This document shows positions 28,148 through 38,395 of a DNA stretch of 64,000 nt, in pieces. The DNA comes from Bacteroidota bacterium (GTDB taxonomy: Bacteria; Bacteroidota; Bacteroidia; B-17B0; Aurantibacillaceae). A program made the position numbers and the translations under genes. The DNA is taken from positions 62,001 through 126,000 of the forward strand of contig JADJFB010000018.1 of the NCBI GenBank assembly GCA_016708845.1, given 5' to 3'. The first letter of the stretch is position 1. The number at the start of each line of letters is the position of its first letter. The notes beneath the pieces were generated by a model. The model did not search any database, had not been told where the DNA came from, and was given only the letters and a program-made list of their open reading frames with translations.

Positions 28148-29587
28148 ATGAAAACAAAAATTAAACTTTTTATTGGATTAGTATTAAGTAGTTTTATTAG
28201 CGTTAAAGCTAATAACGTTAACATTACAGGCACCTCTGTTGCTGGCTCAAATGTTACATTTAATATCAGCTGGGATAACAGTTGGAATGCCAACGTAGCG
28301 CCAAATAACTGGGACGCTGTTTGGGTATTTGTAAAATACCAAGACTGTGCCACTCGTTTATGGAATCACGCTGGTCTAAGTACATTAGCTGGCGATCATT
28401 CTGCAGGCTCACCATTACAAGTTGATCCTGTATCTGACGGCAAAGGAGTTTTTATTCGTAGGAGTTCTTTAGGTGGTGGAAGCACAGGTAACGTTTCTAT
28501 TACTTTAAAAATGACAATTCCTGCTGGAACATATAATTACAAAGTATTTGGTGTAGAAATGGTAAGTGTTCCACAAGGTTCTTTTGATGTTGGCGATGGA
28601 GCTAGTACTTCCACATACAATAGTATTAATATTAATGCTACATCACAATCAGGTGGGATTTCATCAGCTACTTTAGGCGGCGCTTCAGTGGCAGTTCCAT
28701 CAACTTTTCCAATGGGATTCAATGCACTATACTGTATGAAGTATGAAATTACACAAGAACAATATGTTGAATTTTTAAACTCATTAACTTATACGCAACA
28801 AGCGGCTCGTATAACTGCGGATCCTATTGACGCTGCTGGAACTTATGCTTTTGCTAACGCTCACCGTAATGGTATCCGTATTTCGGTTCCAGGAAATAAC
28901 GCGGCTTTACCAGCAGTATTTGCTTGCGATTTATCACCTGGTATCGAAAACAATTCCGATGATGGGCAAAACGTTGCTTGTACTTATTTAAGTTGGGGCG
29001 ATTTAGCAGCTTACTTAGATTGGGCAGCATTAAGACCAATGACGGAATTAGAATATGAAAAAATTTGTCGTGGCCCATTGCCTCGTATAGCTGGCGAATA
29101 TCCTTGGGGAAGCACTAACATTACTCAAGTATATAGCACATTAGGCGGTTTAGTAAACGATAATACTGCTTCAGAGTCTTACTCACCTGTAGCTAACGGA
29201 ATGTGCTGTTATGGTGTTGGTTCAGCAGCTGGTGCCTATGGGCCATTACGTGCAGGTTTATTTGCAACAGGTAGTTCAGGTCGCGAATCAGCTGGTGCAA
29301 CTTATTATGGTGTGATGGAAATGGGAGGAAACGTATACGAAAGAACTATTGTAACCTCCAATGCAAGTGGAGTAGCTTTTACTGGTTTATTAGGAGATGG
29401 GACATTATTAAGTAGTGGTGAAGCAAATGTTACTAACTGGCCAAGTGTTACAACCGCTACTGGCGTGGGACAAAGAGGTGGTCAATGGGTAAGTGCTGCC
29501 ACGTTAGTTCGTACTTCAGATAGATCACAAATAACAGCTGTTGATGCAGCTAGAACATACGTTATGGGAGGAAGAGGTGTTAGGTAA
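28148..29587 (+). CDS. Secreted SUMF1 (formylglycine-generating enzyme fold) protein
   Basis: A 479-residue protein with signal peptide (1-21), an N-terminal beta domain found before SUMF1 domains in Bacteroidota (GTSVAGSNVTFNISWDNSW, DAVWVFVKYQ) and a SUMF1 domain from about 135 (MKYEITQEQYVEFLN, RPMTELEYEKICRG, MEMGGNVYE, RGGQWV). The C-terminal part has no Cys pair like the catalytic one of formylglycine-generating enzymes, so catalysis is unlikely; a binding or structural role is inferred. There is no recognisable T9SS tail. The giant adhesin gene follows after 57 bases with no terminator, so the two are probably co-transcribed. Confidence 0.85.
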   Translation: MKTKIKLFIGLVLSSFISVKANNVNITGTSVAGSNVTFNISWDNSWNANVAPNNWDAVWVFVKYQDCATRLWNHAGLSTLAGDHSAGSPLQVDPVSDGKGVFIRRSSLGGGSTGNVSITLKMTIPAGTYNYKVFGVEMVSVPQGSFDVGDGASTSTYNSININATSQSGGISSATLGGASVAVPSTFPMGFNALYCMKYEITQEQYVEFLNSLTYTQQAARITADPIDAAGTYAFANAHRNGIRISVPGNNAALPAVFACDLSPGIENNSDDGQNVACTYLSWGDLAAYLDWAALRPMTELEYEKICRGPLPRIAGEYPWGSTNITQVYSTLGGLVNDNTASESYSPVANGMCCYGVGSAAGAYGPLRAGLFATGSSGRESAGATYYGVMEMGGNVYERTIVTSNASGVAFTGLLGDGTLLSSGEANVTNWPSVTTATGVGQRGGQWVSAATLVRTSDRSQITAVDAARTYVMGGRGVR

Positions 29588-29644
29588 TAGTAAACATAAA
29601 ATCTATTATAATTTAATTTTACATAAACCTAACCAACTAATTAA

Positions 29645-32600
29645 ATGATAAAAATTACTAACTATATCATAGTTGTATTTTTAGCGCTGCTTTTGATTCC
29701 CTTAAATACCAATGCCCAATTTAATGGAGGCTTGGGTTCAGGGGCTAAAGCACAAACATATACTAATACCACTTGTGCCACTCCGCCGCAGTTTTATGCG
29801 TATTTCGGCGGAATGTCAACAGCAAGTAGTATCAATATAGCTAATTATACAAGCTGTTCTACCCCACCGCAATTTTTTGCGTACATGGGTGGTTCAGAAG
29901 ATGGGGCAAATACACATCAGCTTAATTTAACTGCTTGTACAACTCCACCACAGTTTTTTGCATACATGGGTGGCTCAGAAGATGGCTCCCATCTAGAAAC
30001 CATTATAACAACTACTTGCTCTACGCCTTCCCAATTTTTTGCATACATGGGTGGTAATGATGACGGGCAAAGTGTAGGAACATTAACATTATGTTCTACT
30101 TCGCCACCAGTAGCAGCTTTTGCCGCAAGTTCAACAACCATTTGTGCTGGTGCAAGTACATCATTTACGGATCAATCATTAAACTCACCAACAAACTGGA
30201 ACTGGACATTTGCAGGTGCCACACCATCCGTATCAACCTTGCAAAATCCTAATGTTGTTTATAATACACCTGGTGTTTATAGCGTTACTTTAACAGCCGT
30301 AAATAGTAATGGCAATAATACAGTTGTTATGTCTAACTACATTACTGTAAATGCTATTCCGGTAGCTGATGCGGGAAATAATACCAGTATTTGTACCGGA
30401 AATTCTACCGTGTTAAATGCGTCTGGTGGTACGTCTTATAGTTGGACTCCTTCAATAGGACTAAGTTCAACTACTATTCAAAATCCTATTGCGAATCCAA
30501 CCGCAACTACTATTTATACAGTAATCGTTACTAATAATGGCTGTTCAAAAACAGATGCAGTCACCATATCTGTAACAGCTCCGCCTATCGCTAATGCAGG
30601 GCCAGATTTGAATTTATGCACTGGTTCTACGGTTTCCTTAAATGCGAGCGGCGGTAGTACCTATAGTTGGTCTCCTGCACAAGGCTTAAGTTCTACTACT
30701 AGTGCCAATCCTGTAGTAACAACTACATCCACAACTACCTATACGTTGTACGTTAGTAATGGTGCCTGCAGTGATGCTGATGCTGTAACTGTTACTATAA
30801 AACCTTTGCCAGTAATTGATGCGGGAACTAACCAAAACATTTGTTCAGGAACTTCTGCAACTTTATCAGCTGTTGGTGGTAGTTCTTTTACTTGGACACC
30901 GAGTGGAAGCTTAAACTTTCCAAACAGTATAAGCCCTGTAGCAACGCCAACAACAACAACTATTTATACATTAACGGCTAGCGATGGAACGTGTACAGCA
31001 AAAGATGTTGTTACTGTGTCAGTTACTCCGTTACCTTTAGCTAACGCTGGCACAGATGCAACCGTATGTGTTGGCTCTTCTGCTACATTAACTGCAACTG
31101 GAGGAACATCTTATAATTGGACTCCAAATACAAATTTAAGTTCTACAAACATTGCTAATCCAGTAGCTAACCCAACCGTTACTACAGATTATACTGTCAC
31201 TGTAACTAATAATGGTTGTAGTAAAGATGATGTGATACGTGTAAACGTATTAGCTGCGCCAACTGCAAATGCAGGCACTGATAAAAATGTGTGTTTAGGA
31301 TCTACTACTAGTTTAAACGCCAGTGGCGGTACTAGTTATTTATGGAGTCCAGCAACTGGATTGAGTTCTAATACCATTGCTAATCCTATAGTAAATACAA
31401 CTGTTAACCTTACTTACACAGTAACCGTATCAAATGGTGCGTGTTCATCTACTGATGCCGTAAATGTAAATGTGTTATCATTACCATTGGTAAATGCCGG
31501 AACGGATAAAGTAATTTGTACAGGTGATTCGGCAATATTGAATGGCTCTGGTGGCTTAACTTATACTTGGTCGCCAACGTCTTATTTTGATGGATTTACA
31601 TTTCATCCTGTTATTGATTTCCCTAACAGTGTATCACCAAAAGCATTCCCCTATTTAGGAGGAACCACTTCGTATACATTAACAGCAAGCAATGGAAGCT
31701 GCACCGCATCTGATGTAGTAACCGTTACAAAAGTGTCTCCACCAAATCCAAATGCAGGAAGTGATGTAGCTATTTGTCAAGGTAATTCTATAACATTAAC
31801 CGCTAGTGGTGGAACTTCCTATACTTGGAGTCCTGCTATAAATATTAGTAATGTTAATAGTATTAATCCAGATGTAAATCCTGTTTCTACCACAATTTAT
31901 ACGGTTAGTGTTAGTAATGGAGTTTGTGTTAGAAATGATGCTGTTGTTGTAACAGTTGAAACAACACCTATTGCTTTTGCAGGAAATGATATCAACTTAT
32001 GTTATGGTTCATCAGCAACATTAAATGCCACTGGTGGAAGTAGCTATGTATGGAGTCCTTCCCAAGGTTTAAGTAATACCGGAATATCAAATCCAATAGT
32101 AACAAACACCAATACTACAGCATATACAGTAACTGTAACTACCGCTGGTGGTTGTACCGCGACAGATATTATGGTTGTTAATGCTAAACCATTACCAACA
32201 GTTGACGCAGGTGTTAATCAAACAATTTGTCAGGGAAATACAGTAGTCATGAATCCTACAACTAGTGGTACAACATACAGCTGGAGTCCTTCATTTGTAT
32301 TTGACTTCGCTAATAGTTCAAATCCAACAGCAAACCCGGCATCAACATCAAACTTTACATTAACCGTAGGCAATGGAACCTGTACAGCAAATGATGTAGT
32401 AACTGTTTCGGTTACACCATTGCCAAATGCGGATGCTGGAGCAGACATATCAATCTGTACTGGAGCTTCTGCTACTTTAACCGCAACGGGTGGTACTAGC
32501 TATTTATGGACGCCAAGCACAGGCTTAAGTAATACAACCATTGCAAATCCTATAACAACACCAACTGCAACAACTAACTACACAGTAACAGTAACTAATA

Positions 32601-34918
32601 ACGGTTGTAGTGCAACAGATGTTATAACGGTTAACGCCACTAACAGCTTAATTGTAGATGCGGGAATAAATCAAACCATTTGTAATGGTGCGGGCGCATT
32701 GCTAATAGCTACTGGCGGTTCATCATACACTTGGACACCTAGTACTGGGCTAAGTTCAACAACTGGAAACACCGTTAATGCAAGTCCTTCGGTAACTACG
32801 ACATATACTGTAAATGCAGCTTCTGGAGGCTGCTCATCAACTGACGAGGTAACTGTTTTTGTAAATCCAACGCCAACAGTTAGTATTACCTCAAATGGCA
32901 GCACAGCATTTTGTTCGGGTGGTAGTGTTGGTTTAATAGCAACAAGTTCTGCAAGTTCATATACTTGGAGCAACGGAGCTTTAACACCAAGTATTACAGT
33001 TAATACAAGTGGTAATTATAACGTAACAGTTAGTAACGGAAGCTGTACAGCAAATTCTAATGTTATTGCAGTTACTGTTTATACTGCTGCTGCAACTAGT
33101 ATTACACCAAACGGACCAACAACCTTCTGTAACGGAGGCAGTGTTATTCTATCTGCCAATACTGGAACAAATTACTCTTGGTCAACAGGTGCAAATACAC
33201 AAACAGTTAGTGTAACATCTACTGGAGTATATAGTGTATCTGTTGATGATGTAAATGGATGTGGAACAGGCACATCATCTGTTGCAATAACTGTTAATCC
33301 TAATCCTAATGCCCCTGTTGTAACAGCTGGTGGCGCTACTAGTATTTGTATTGGAGATGCGGTTACTTTATTCTCAGACGCAGCCGATAGTTATTTATGG
33401 AATACAGGTGCAACAACCGCCTCAATTTCTGTAACAACAGCAGGTACTTATAGTGTAACTAATTACAATAGTTTTAATTGCGGAACAACCTCTTCTGGTA
33501 TTTCAATTGCGGTTAATGATCCTTTAGCTGATTTTACTGGTACTCCAACATTAGTATTTATTCCTAATGCAGTTACATCGTTCTCAGCTAACACAACAGG
33601 ATTTGCTCCCTATACTTATTTATGGGAATTTGGTGATGGGGGTACTTCTGCTTCCGCTACACCAACACATACTTATAACTTAGTGGCATTTAACACAGTA
33701 TCGTTAACGGTTACTGATAATACAGGCTGCTCTAAAATGTTAGTAAAACCAGATTATATTCAGGTTGAGCAGCTATTCCCAAGTACTGGTATAGTAACAG
33801 GAACAACTCTAGATATTAGTGGTGTATCATTCCAAGATCCAGAAATTGGTTTGATGGCTTTAACAGACGGTAATTGTGGAATAAGTGTTGATAGTGGAAA
33901 AGTGTTTACGCCTTTACCAACAGGAAATACAGAACCATTAACTGGCGTTTGTGCTTTACCAGGAAAATGGGTGGCAGTTGGAAAAAATGGAACCGTTATA
34001 CACTCCATTAACAATGGTGCAAACTGGAATCCAATTGTTAGTGGAACAACTGAAGATTTTAATGCCATACATTGTGCAACACCAACAAGTGGACATATCG
34101 TAGGTAAAAATGGCGTTATTCATAAATTTACAGGATCGTCAGTATCAGCTGAAACATCAAGTACCACAGAACATTTAAATGGTATTTACGAATTTAATAA
34201 TGGTAATGCTTTAGCGGTGGGAGATAATCAAACCATTTTATCTTACAATGGAACTACGTGGTCGGCACAAACTTCACCAATTAATTTCAACATCAAAGAT
34301 GTAAGATTCTCTGACTTATTAAACGGATATGTTGTAGGATCTAACGGAAACATTTTACAAACTACAAATGGTGGCGCTTCTTGGGCACCTTCATTAACAG
34401 GTGTAGATGTTAACTTTAATAGTGTTGACGTGGCTGGTAATGATACAGCTTGGGCAACAGGAAGTGGTGGTATTGTTTACAAAACCGTTGATAATGGTAA
34501 TAACTGGGTAAGATATTCTGTTGGTTATACAGACGACCAAAGTCAACTTCGCGTAACAAAAGGTGGCAAAGGTCATATTGTTGGTAATGCTGGAAATGCT
34601 AGATACTTTAATGACAATGATGGCAATGGAGTTCCTACTTTCATTAATTCGAAATCAACTATTTTAAACTCTCTGCAATTATACCCTAATCCCGCTAGAG
34701 ATCGATTTACTATTAGTGGCTACTTAAATACTGTTGAAAAAGTAACTATTGATATCAAAGATGCTCAAGCAAAATTAGTAAAGAGAGTTATTGATTCTAC
34801 ATTATCTGGAGAGTATTATGAGAAAATAACAACCGACTATTATAGTCCTGGTATTTACTTTATTCATATACAAATAGGCAAACAATCGATGGTAAAAAAA
34901 TTAGTTATCATGAAATAG
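29645..34918 (+). CDS. Giant repeat adhesin with T9SS type A sorting domain
   Basis: A 1757-residue surface protein. In order: signal peptide (1-24); four 27-residue repeats of CxTPPQFFAYMGGSEDG type (44-150); one PKD module (about 155-235); eleven Ig-like modules of 75-80 residues, each beginning AGxDxxICxGxSxxLxA and containing GGTSYxWxP (about 240-1075); three shorter related modules (about 1080-1295); a second PKD (about 1300-1370); a propeller-like region with YCF48/BNR-type TTNGGASW and VDNGNNW motifs (about 1420-1650); and a type A C-terminal sorting domain beginning LYPNPARDRFTISG (about 1679). Export by type IX secretion and a role in adhesion are inferred. Confidence 0.92.
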   Translation: MIKITNYIIVVFLALLLIPLNTNAQFNGGLGSGAKAQTYTNTTCATPPQFYAYFGGMSTASSINIANYTSCSTPPQFFAYMGGSEDGANTHQLNLTACTTPPQFFAYMGGSEDGSHLETIITTTCSTPSQFFAYMGGNDDGQSVGTLTLCSTSPPVAAFAASSTTICAGASTSFTDQSLNSPTNWNWTFAGATPSVSTLQNPNVVYNTPGVYSVTLTAVNSNGNNTVVMSNYITVNAIPVADAGNNTSICTGNSTVLNASGGTSYSWTPSIGLSSTTIQNPIANPTATTIYTVIVTNNGCSKTDAVTISVTAPPIANAGPDLNLCTGSTVSLNASGGSTYSWSPAQGLSSTTSANPVVTTTSTTTYTLYVSNGACSDADAVTVTIKPLPVIDAGTNQNICSGTSATLSAVGGSSFTWTPSGSLNFPNSISPVATPTTTTIYTLTASDGTCTAKDVVTVSVTPLPLANAGTDATVCVGSSATLTATGGTSYNWTPNTNLSSTNIANPVANPTVTTDYTVTVTNNGCSKDDVIRVNVLAAPTANAGTDKNVCLGSTTSLNASGGTSYLWSPATGLSSNTIANPIVNTTVNLTYTVTVSNGACSSTDAVNVNVLSLPLVNAGTDKVICTGDSAILNGSGGLTYTWSPTSYFDGFTFHPVIDFPNSVSPKAFPYLGGTTSYTLTASNGSCTASDVVTVTKVSPPNPNAGSDVAICQGNSITLTASGGTSYTWSPAINISNVNSINPDVNPVSTTIYTVSVSNGVCVRNDAVVVTVETTPIAFAGNDINLCYGSSATLNATGGSSYVWSPSQGLSNTGISNPIVTNTNTTAYTVTVTTAGGCTATDIMVVNAKPLPTVDAGVNQTICQGNTVVMNPTTSGTTYSWSPSFVFDFANSSNPTANPASTSNFTLTVGNGTCTANDVVTVSVTPLPNADAGADISICTGASATLTATGGTSYLWTPSTGLSNTTIANPITTPTATTNYTVTVTNNGCSATDVITVNATNSLIVDAGINQTICNGAGALLIATGGSSYTWTPSTGLSSTTGNTVNASPSVTTTYTVNAASGGCSSTDEVTVFVNPTPTVSITSNGSTAFCSGGSVGLIATSSASSYTWSNGALTPSITVNTSGNYNVTVSNGSCTANSNVIAVTVYTAAATSITPNGPTTFCNGGSVILSANTGTNYSWSTGANTQTVSVTSTGVYSVSVDDVNGCGTGTSSVAITVNPNPNAPVVTAGGATSICIGDAVTLFSDAADSYLWNTGATTASISVTTAGTYSVTNYNSFNCGTTSSGISIAVNDPLADFTGTPTLVFIPNAVTSFSANTTGFAPYTYLWEFGDGGTSASATPTHTYNLVAFNTVSLTVTDNTGCSKMLVKPDYIQVEQLFPSTGIVTGTTLDISGVSFQDPEIGLMALTDGNCGISVDSGKVFTPLPTGNTEPLTGVCALPGKWVAVGKNGTVIHSINNGANWNPIVSGTTEDFNAIHCATPTSGHIVGKNGVIHKFTGSSVSAETSSTTEHLNGIYEFNNGNALAVGDNQTILSYNGTTWSAQTSPINFNIKDVRFSDLLNGYVVGSNGNILQTTNGGASWAPSLTGVDVNFNSVDVAGNDTAWATGSGGIVYKTVDNGNNWVRYSVGYTDDQSQLRVTKGGKGHIVGNAGNARYFNDNDGNGVPTFINSKSTILNSLQLYPNPARDRFTISGYLNTVEKVTIDIKDAQAKLVKRVIDSTLSGEYYEKITTDYYSPGIYFIHIQIGKQSMVKKLVIMK
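29774..30097 (+). repeat. Four tandem 81-base coding repeats
   Basis: Cysteines at residues 44, 71, 98 and 125 of the adhesin are exactly 27 residues apart, each opening a CxTPPQFFAYMGG-like unit. A degenerate fifth opening (CSTSPP) follows at 150. Confidence 0.9.
30359..33520 (+). repeat. Array of Ig-like coding repeats (11 long, 3 short)
   Basis: In-frame modules of roughly 225-240 bases with recurring AG-D--IC-G and TTxYTVTV words. DNA identity between neighbours is patchy, which argues for an old protein-level array rather than recent slippage. Confidence 0.85.
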
Positions 34919-34940
34919 CATGCCATAGGGCTGCGATTTT

Positions 34941-34977
34941 AAAAACCCATGTGATTTTATCACATGGGTTTTTATTT
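34941..34977 (+). terminator. Terminator after the giant adhesin gene
   Basis: A perfect 14-base stem, AAAAACCCATGTGA (34941-34954) with TCACATGGGTTTTT (34960-34973), and T-rich tail. It covers the GTG at 34951 that would otherwise be read as the next gene's start. Confidence 0.93.
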
Positions 34978-34980
34978 TAT

Positions 34981-37900
34981 ATGCTATTTTTGTTATATTA
35001 TTTCGAAAAAACTCATTTGAATCTTTTAAATAAAATAGTAGTTTGTCTTATCAGTTGTATTTTACTACTGCCCATTTTTGCATTAGCTCAAATACAGGAA
35101 GGAACTCCCTTTATAAAAAATTACAAACCAAATGACTATGCAGCCTCATCTGAAAATTGGGCTATAGCCCAAAATAAAAATGGCATAATGTATTTTGGAA
35201 ATATACAAGGTGTATTAGAATATGATGGAGCAAATTGGGCGCTAATTCAAACCTCAAATAATTCAGTTGTACGATCTTTAGCCATTGATAGCAGTGGCGT
35301 TGTTTATATAGGCGCTGTAGGTGAATTTGGCTATCTAGCTTCTGATAAACAAGGGGTTTTAAAATATTATTCATTACTAAATTTATTACCAGATACCGAA
35401 AAAGATTTTGCGGATGTGTGGAAAACTTATGCCACTCCAGAAGGCGTATATTTTCAAACCTTTACCAAACTCTTTCGACTCAAAAACAATAAACTAGAGA
35501 TTTGGAAACCAGAAACGACGTTTCATTTGAGTTACTATGTGAACCATCATTACTATATCAATGAAAAAGGAGTCGGCCTGAAAAAAATGCAGGGCAATCA
35601 ATTGCATCTTATTAATGATGGTGAATTATTTGCCAACCAAAGAATATACAGCATGCTGCCCTACTCTGCTCAAAAAACACTGATTGCCAGCCGTGAGAAA
35701 GGATTGTATTTGATGAGAGATATTAAACCATCTACTTCTATTGTTCCTTTAGAGGCATTAGCTAACGAATCTTTAATAAATGGTCAAGTTTATGGGGGGG
35801 TTGCACTAAACAATAAAACATTTGCTTACGCGACTTTACTAAACGGTGTTTTAATAATAAATGCTAAAGGTGATATAATACAACAACTTAATAAAAAAAA
35901 TGGTTTACAAGATGATATTGTAAAAAATATTGGAGTTGATAGCCATCATGACTTATGGATTGCAATGGGAAAAGGGATTTCTAGAGCAGAAATTTCATCC
36001 CCACTAAATTCTTATAATGAAGCACAGGGATTAAATGGTTTTATTGAAGATATTATAAAAGTAAAAAACACTTTATATGTTGCCACCTCTTTAGGTTTAT
36101 ATGCCTATAACAAAAACCAATTTAGTTCCGTAGAAGGCGTTAATTCTCATACGTGGTCGCTCAAAACATTTATAACTGAAAAAGACACGCTTCTTCTAGC
36201 GTCATCTGAAACCGGGTTGTTTGAAGTAAATAAAACCAACAGCAAATTTATCCAAGCTGAATATGGCTTTGTGTTAAAGCAGTCCAAAATTAACCCTAAT
36301 AGAATTTATATGGGAATGAATGACGGCTTGACTTCTCTAAAACATGAAAACAAAAACTGGATATATGAAGACTACTTTAATGGAATTGATTATAAAATAA
36401 AAAACATTGAAGAAGATGAAAAAGGTAATTTGTGGTTAGCAACTCCTGTTGACGGATTAATAAAAATAAATTTTAATCAAAACTCAAAAGATACTTTAGT
36501 CACAGCTTGGAACGAGAAATACTCTATTCAATACTTTGATACTACAAATGGATTGCCATCCATGGATAATAATATCCCTTACCTGTATAAAAACAAAATA
36601 GTATTTGCAACTACAGACGGCATTTATGAGTTTGACGAGAAAAAACAATTATTTTATCAGTCCTCTTTTTTTAAACAAGAATTAGCTCAATCTCAAGTTT
36701 ACCGTTTTATTCCTGATGGTAATGCTAAAATATGGATGGTAACCGTTAAACCAGATTTCACTAAAGAAACAGGCATTGCCTACTTACAAAAAGATAATTC
36801 ATACACTTGGTACACTCAACCTTTTCGCAAAATAGCCGACAGAGAAGTGCATGCAATTTTTCCAGATGAAAATGGAATCACTTGGCTTGGAACACCCGAC
36901 GGTTTATTAAGGTATGATGCTAACGTAAAAAAAGATTTTACCATTCCTTTTTATACACATATACGAAATGTGATCGTTGATAAAGACTCCGTATTATTTG
37001 GTGGATATTATAGTATTACTGAAAGTAGTTTAAACATCCCTGCTAGCTCACAACCAGATTATCTAAAACCTCAAGTAAAATACACATACAATACATTAAC
37101 GTTTAATTACTCATGTACCAGCTACAGCGACGAGCAGTTGAATTTATTTAGTTATTACTTAGAAGGTCATGGTGATGATTGGTCGGATTGGTCTACAAAA
37201 AAGGACAAAGAATACACGGATTTAAACGAAGGAACCTATATTTTTCATGTAAAAGCAAAAAATATCTATGGCATAGAAAGCAAAGAATCTTCCTTTTCAT
37301 TTACTATTCTTCCGCCATGGTATAGAACCATATGGGCATATATCACCTATGTGTTGTTAATTATTGGTTTAATATACTTAATCATTCGTTTAAGTATCCG
37401 TCGACTAGTAAAAGCTAAAACTCAACTTGAAAAGATAGTGAAAGAACGCACTGCCGAAGTTGTTGAACAAAAGCATTTAATTGAAGAAAAACATAAAGAA
37501 ATTACGGATAGTATTAATTACGCAGAACGTATACAACGAAGTTTTTTAGCAACAAAAGATTTATTAGATGAAAACTTAAAAGATTATTTTGTTTTCTTTA
37601 AACCAAAAGATGTTGTAAGTGGAGATTTTTATTGGGCTCAAAAATTAAATAATGAAAATTTTGTACTAGCAACTGCCGATAGCACGGGGCATGGCGTTCC
37701 TGGTGCAATTATGAGTTTATTGAATATAACTAGCTTAGAAAAAGCGATTGAGTATCATCATGAACCTGCTGACATATTAAATTATACTCGTCAAAATATT
37801 ATTGAACGCTTAAAAAAAGATGGGAGTGCTGAGGGCGGAAAAGATGGTATGGATGCGAGTCTCATTGTTTTTGATTTTTTAAATCGCAAACTCAGCATTG

Positions 37901-38265
37901 CTGCAGCCAATAACCCAGTTTGGATTGTTAGAAGAAATGAAAATACGGAAACTGAGCTTATTGAAGTTAAACCCGAAAAAATGCCCGTTGGAAAACATGA
38001 CAAGCAAGATGTTCCATTTACCCAACAGGAACTACTGTTGCAAAGCGGCGATGTGGTGTATACTTTAACAGATGGTTTTCCCGACCAATTTGGTGGAGAA
38101 AAAGGCAAAAAGTTTATGAGTAAAAACCTTCGAGAATTACTAGCCACAAACTCTCATTTGCCTATGCAGCAACAAAAAGACATCCTTCTTAAAACATTTA
38201 CTAATTGGGTAGGTGCACTCGAACAGATTGATGACGTAACAATTATTGGGGTTCGAATTCAATAA
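34981..38265 (+). CDS. Sensor phosphatase: beta-propeller, Y_Y_Y and SpoIIE domains (copy 1)
   Basis: Of about 1090 residues. Signal/anchor sequence, then periplasmic propeller repeats (two-component-regulator type, e.g. GVVYIGAVGEFGYL, NGITWLGTPDGLLRYD), a Y_Y_Y domain (SYYLEGHGDDWSDWS, about 700-770), a membrane helix (WAYITYVLLIIGLIYLIIRL, about 785-805), a coiled coil and a C-terminal SpoIIE/PP2C phosphatase (GDFYWAQ, DSTGHGVPGA, LTDGFPDQFGG). It probably senses an external cue and dephosphorylates an anti-sigma-factor antagonist or similar. ATG 34981 or TTG 35017 is the real start; a further upstream GTG lies in a terminator stem. It is a paralogue of 45629-49048. Confidence 0.85.
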   Translation: MLFLLYYFEKTHLNLLNKIVVCLISCILLLPIFALAQIQEGTPFIKNYKPNDYAASSENWAIAQNKNGIMYFGNIQGVLEYDGANWALIQTSNNSVVRSLAIDSSGVVYIGAVGEFGYLASDKQGVLKYYSLLNLLPDTEKDFADVWKTYATPEGVYFQTFTKLFRLKNNKLEIWKPETTFHLSYYVNHHYYINEKGVGLKKMQGNQLHLINDGELFANQRIYSMLPYSAQKTLIASREKGLYLMRDIKPSTSIVPLEALANESLINGQVYGGVALNNKTFAYATLLNGVLIINAKGDIIQQLNKKNGLQDDIVKNIGVDSHHDLWIAMGKGISRAEISSPLNSYNEAQGLNGFIEDIIKVKNTLYVATSLGLYAYNKNQFSSVEGVNSHTWSLKTFITEKDTLLLASSETGLFEVNKTNSKFIQAEYGFVLKQSKINPNRIYMGMNDGLTSLKHENKNWIYEDYFNGIDYKIKNIEEDEKGNLWLATPVDGLIKINFNQNSKDTLVTAWNEKYSIQYFDTTNGLPSMDNNIPYLYKNKIVFATTDGIYEFDEKKQLFYQSSFFKQELAQSQVYRFIPDGNAKIWMVTVKPDFTKETGIAYLQKDNSYTWYTQPFRKIADREVHAIFPDENGITWLGTPDGLLRYDANVKKDFTIPFYTHIRNVIVDKDSVLFGGYYSITESSLNIPASSQPDYLKPQVKYTYNTLTFNYSCTSYSDEQLNLFSYYLEGHGDDWSDWSTKKDKEYTDLNEGTYIFHVKAKNIYGIESKESSFSFTILPPWYRTIWAYITYVLLIIGLIYLIIRLSIRRLVKAKTQLEKIVKERTAEVVEQKHLIEEKHKEITDSINYAERIQRSFLATKDLLDENLKDYFVFFKPKDVVSGDFYWAQKLNNENFVLATADSTGHGVPGAIMSLLNITSLEKAIEYHHEPADILNYTRQNIIERLKKDGSAEGGKDGMDASLIVFDFLNRKLSIAAANNPVWIVRRNENTETELIEVKPEKMPVGKHDKQDVPFTQQELLLQSGDVVYTLTDGFPDQFGGEKGKKFMSKNLRELLATNSHLPMQQQKDILLKTFTNWVGALEQIDDVTIIGVRIQ

Positions 38266-38325
38266 TCATAACCGCGCATCTTTTTATACAAATTATTTAA
38301 GCGTTAAAATAAACTAATTAAGAAT

Positions 38326-38350
38326 GCTTAGTGAAAAACTTTCGCTAAGC
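38326..38350 (+). terminator. Possible terminator after the SpoIIE gene
   Basis: GCTTAGTGAAA pairs with TTTCGCTAAGC (one wobble) around a 3-base loop. The T-run after it is broken, so termination may be partial. Confidence 0.45.
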
Positions 38351-38366
38351 GCTTATGTTTTTATAC

Positions 38367-38374
38367 TAATTTTG
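38367..38374 (+). promoter_or_regulatory. -7 element upstream of the coiled-coil protein gene
   Basis: TAATTTTG fits TAnnTTTG and lies 21 bases before ATG 38396, which supports that ATG over a TTG-type start further upstream. Confidence 0.5.
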
Positions 38375-38395
38375 AGGGAATTAACTATTTGTATT

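Noticed and set aside
28030..28353. Minus-strand frame of 107 codons overlapping the SUMF1 gene
   Set aside because: It covers the SUMF1 promoter and signal peptide, has no recognisable family and is most likely an antisense shadow.
29774..33520. Regular repeats that might be taken for a CRISPR or satellite array
   Set aside because: They lie inside one uninterrupted reading frame, have protein-level periodicity (27 or 75-80 residues) and variable DNA, and there is no spacer structure.
33760..34068. Minus-strand frames within the giant adhesin
   Set aside because: Repetitive Thr/Ser codons open antisense frames by composition; there is no independent evidence.
34951..34980. GTG start for the first SpoIIE protein
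   Set aside because: It falls in the stem of the upstream gene's terminator; ATG 34981 or TTG 35017 gives a normal signal peptide.
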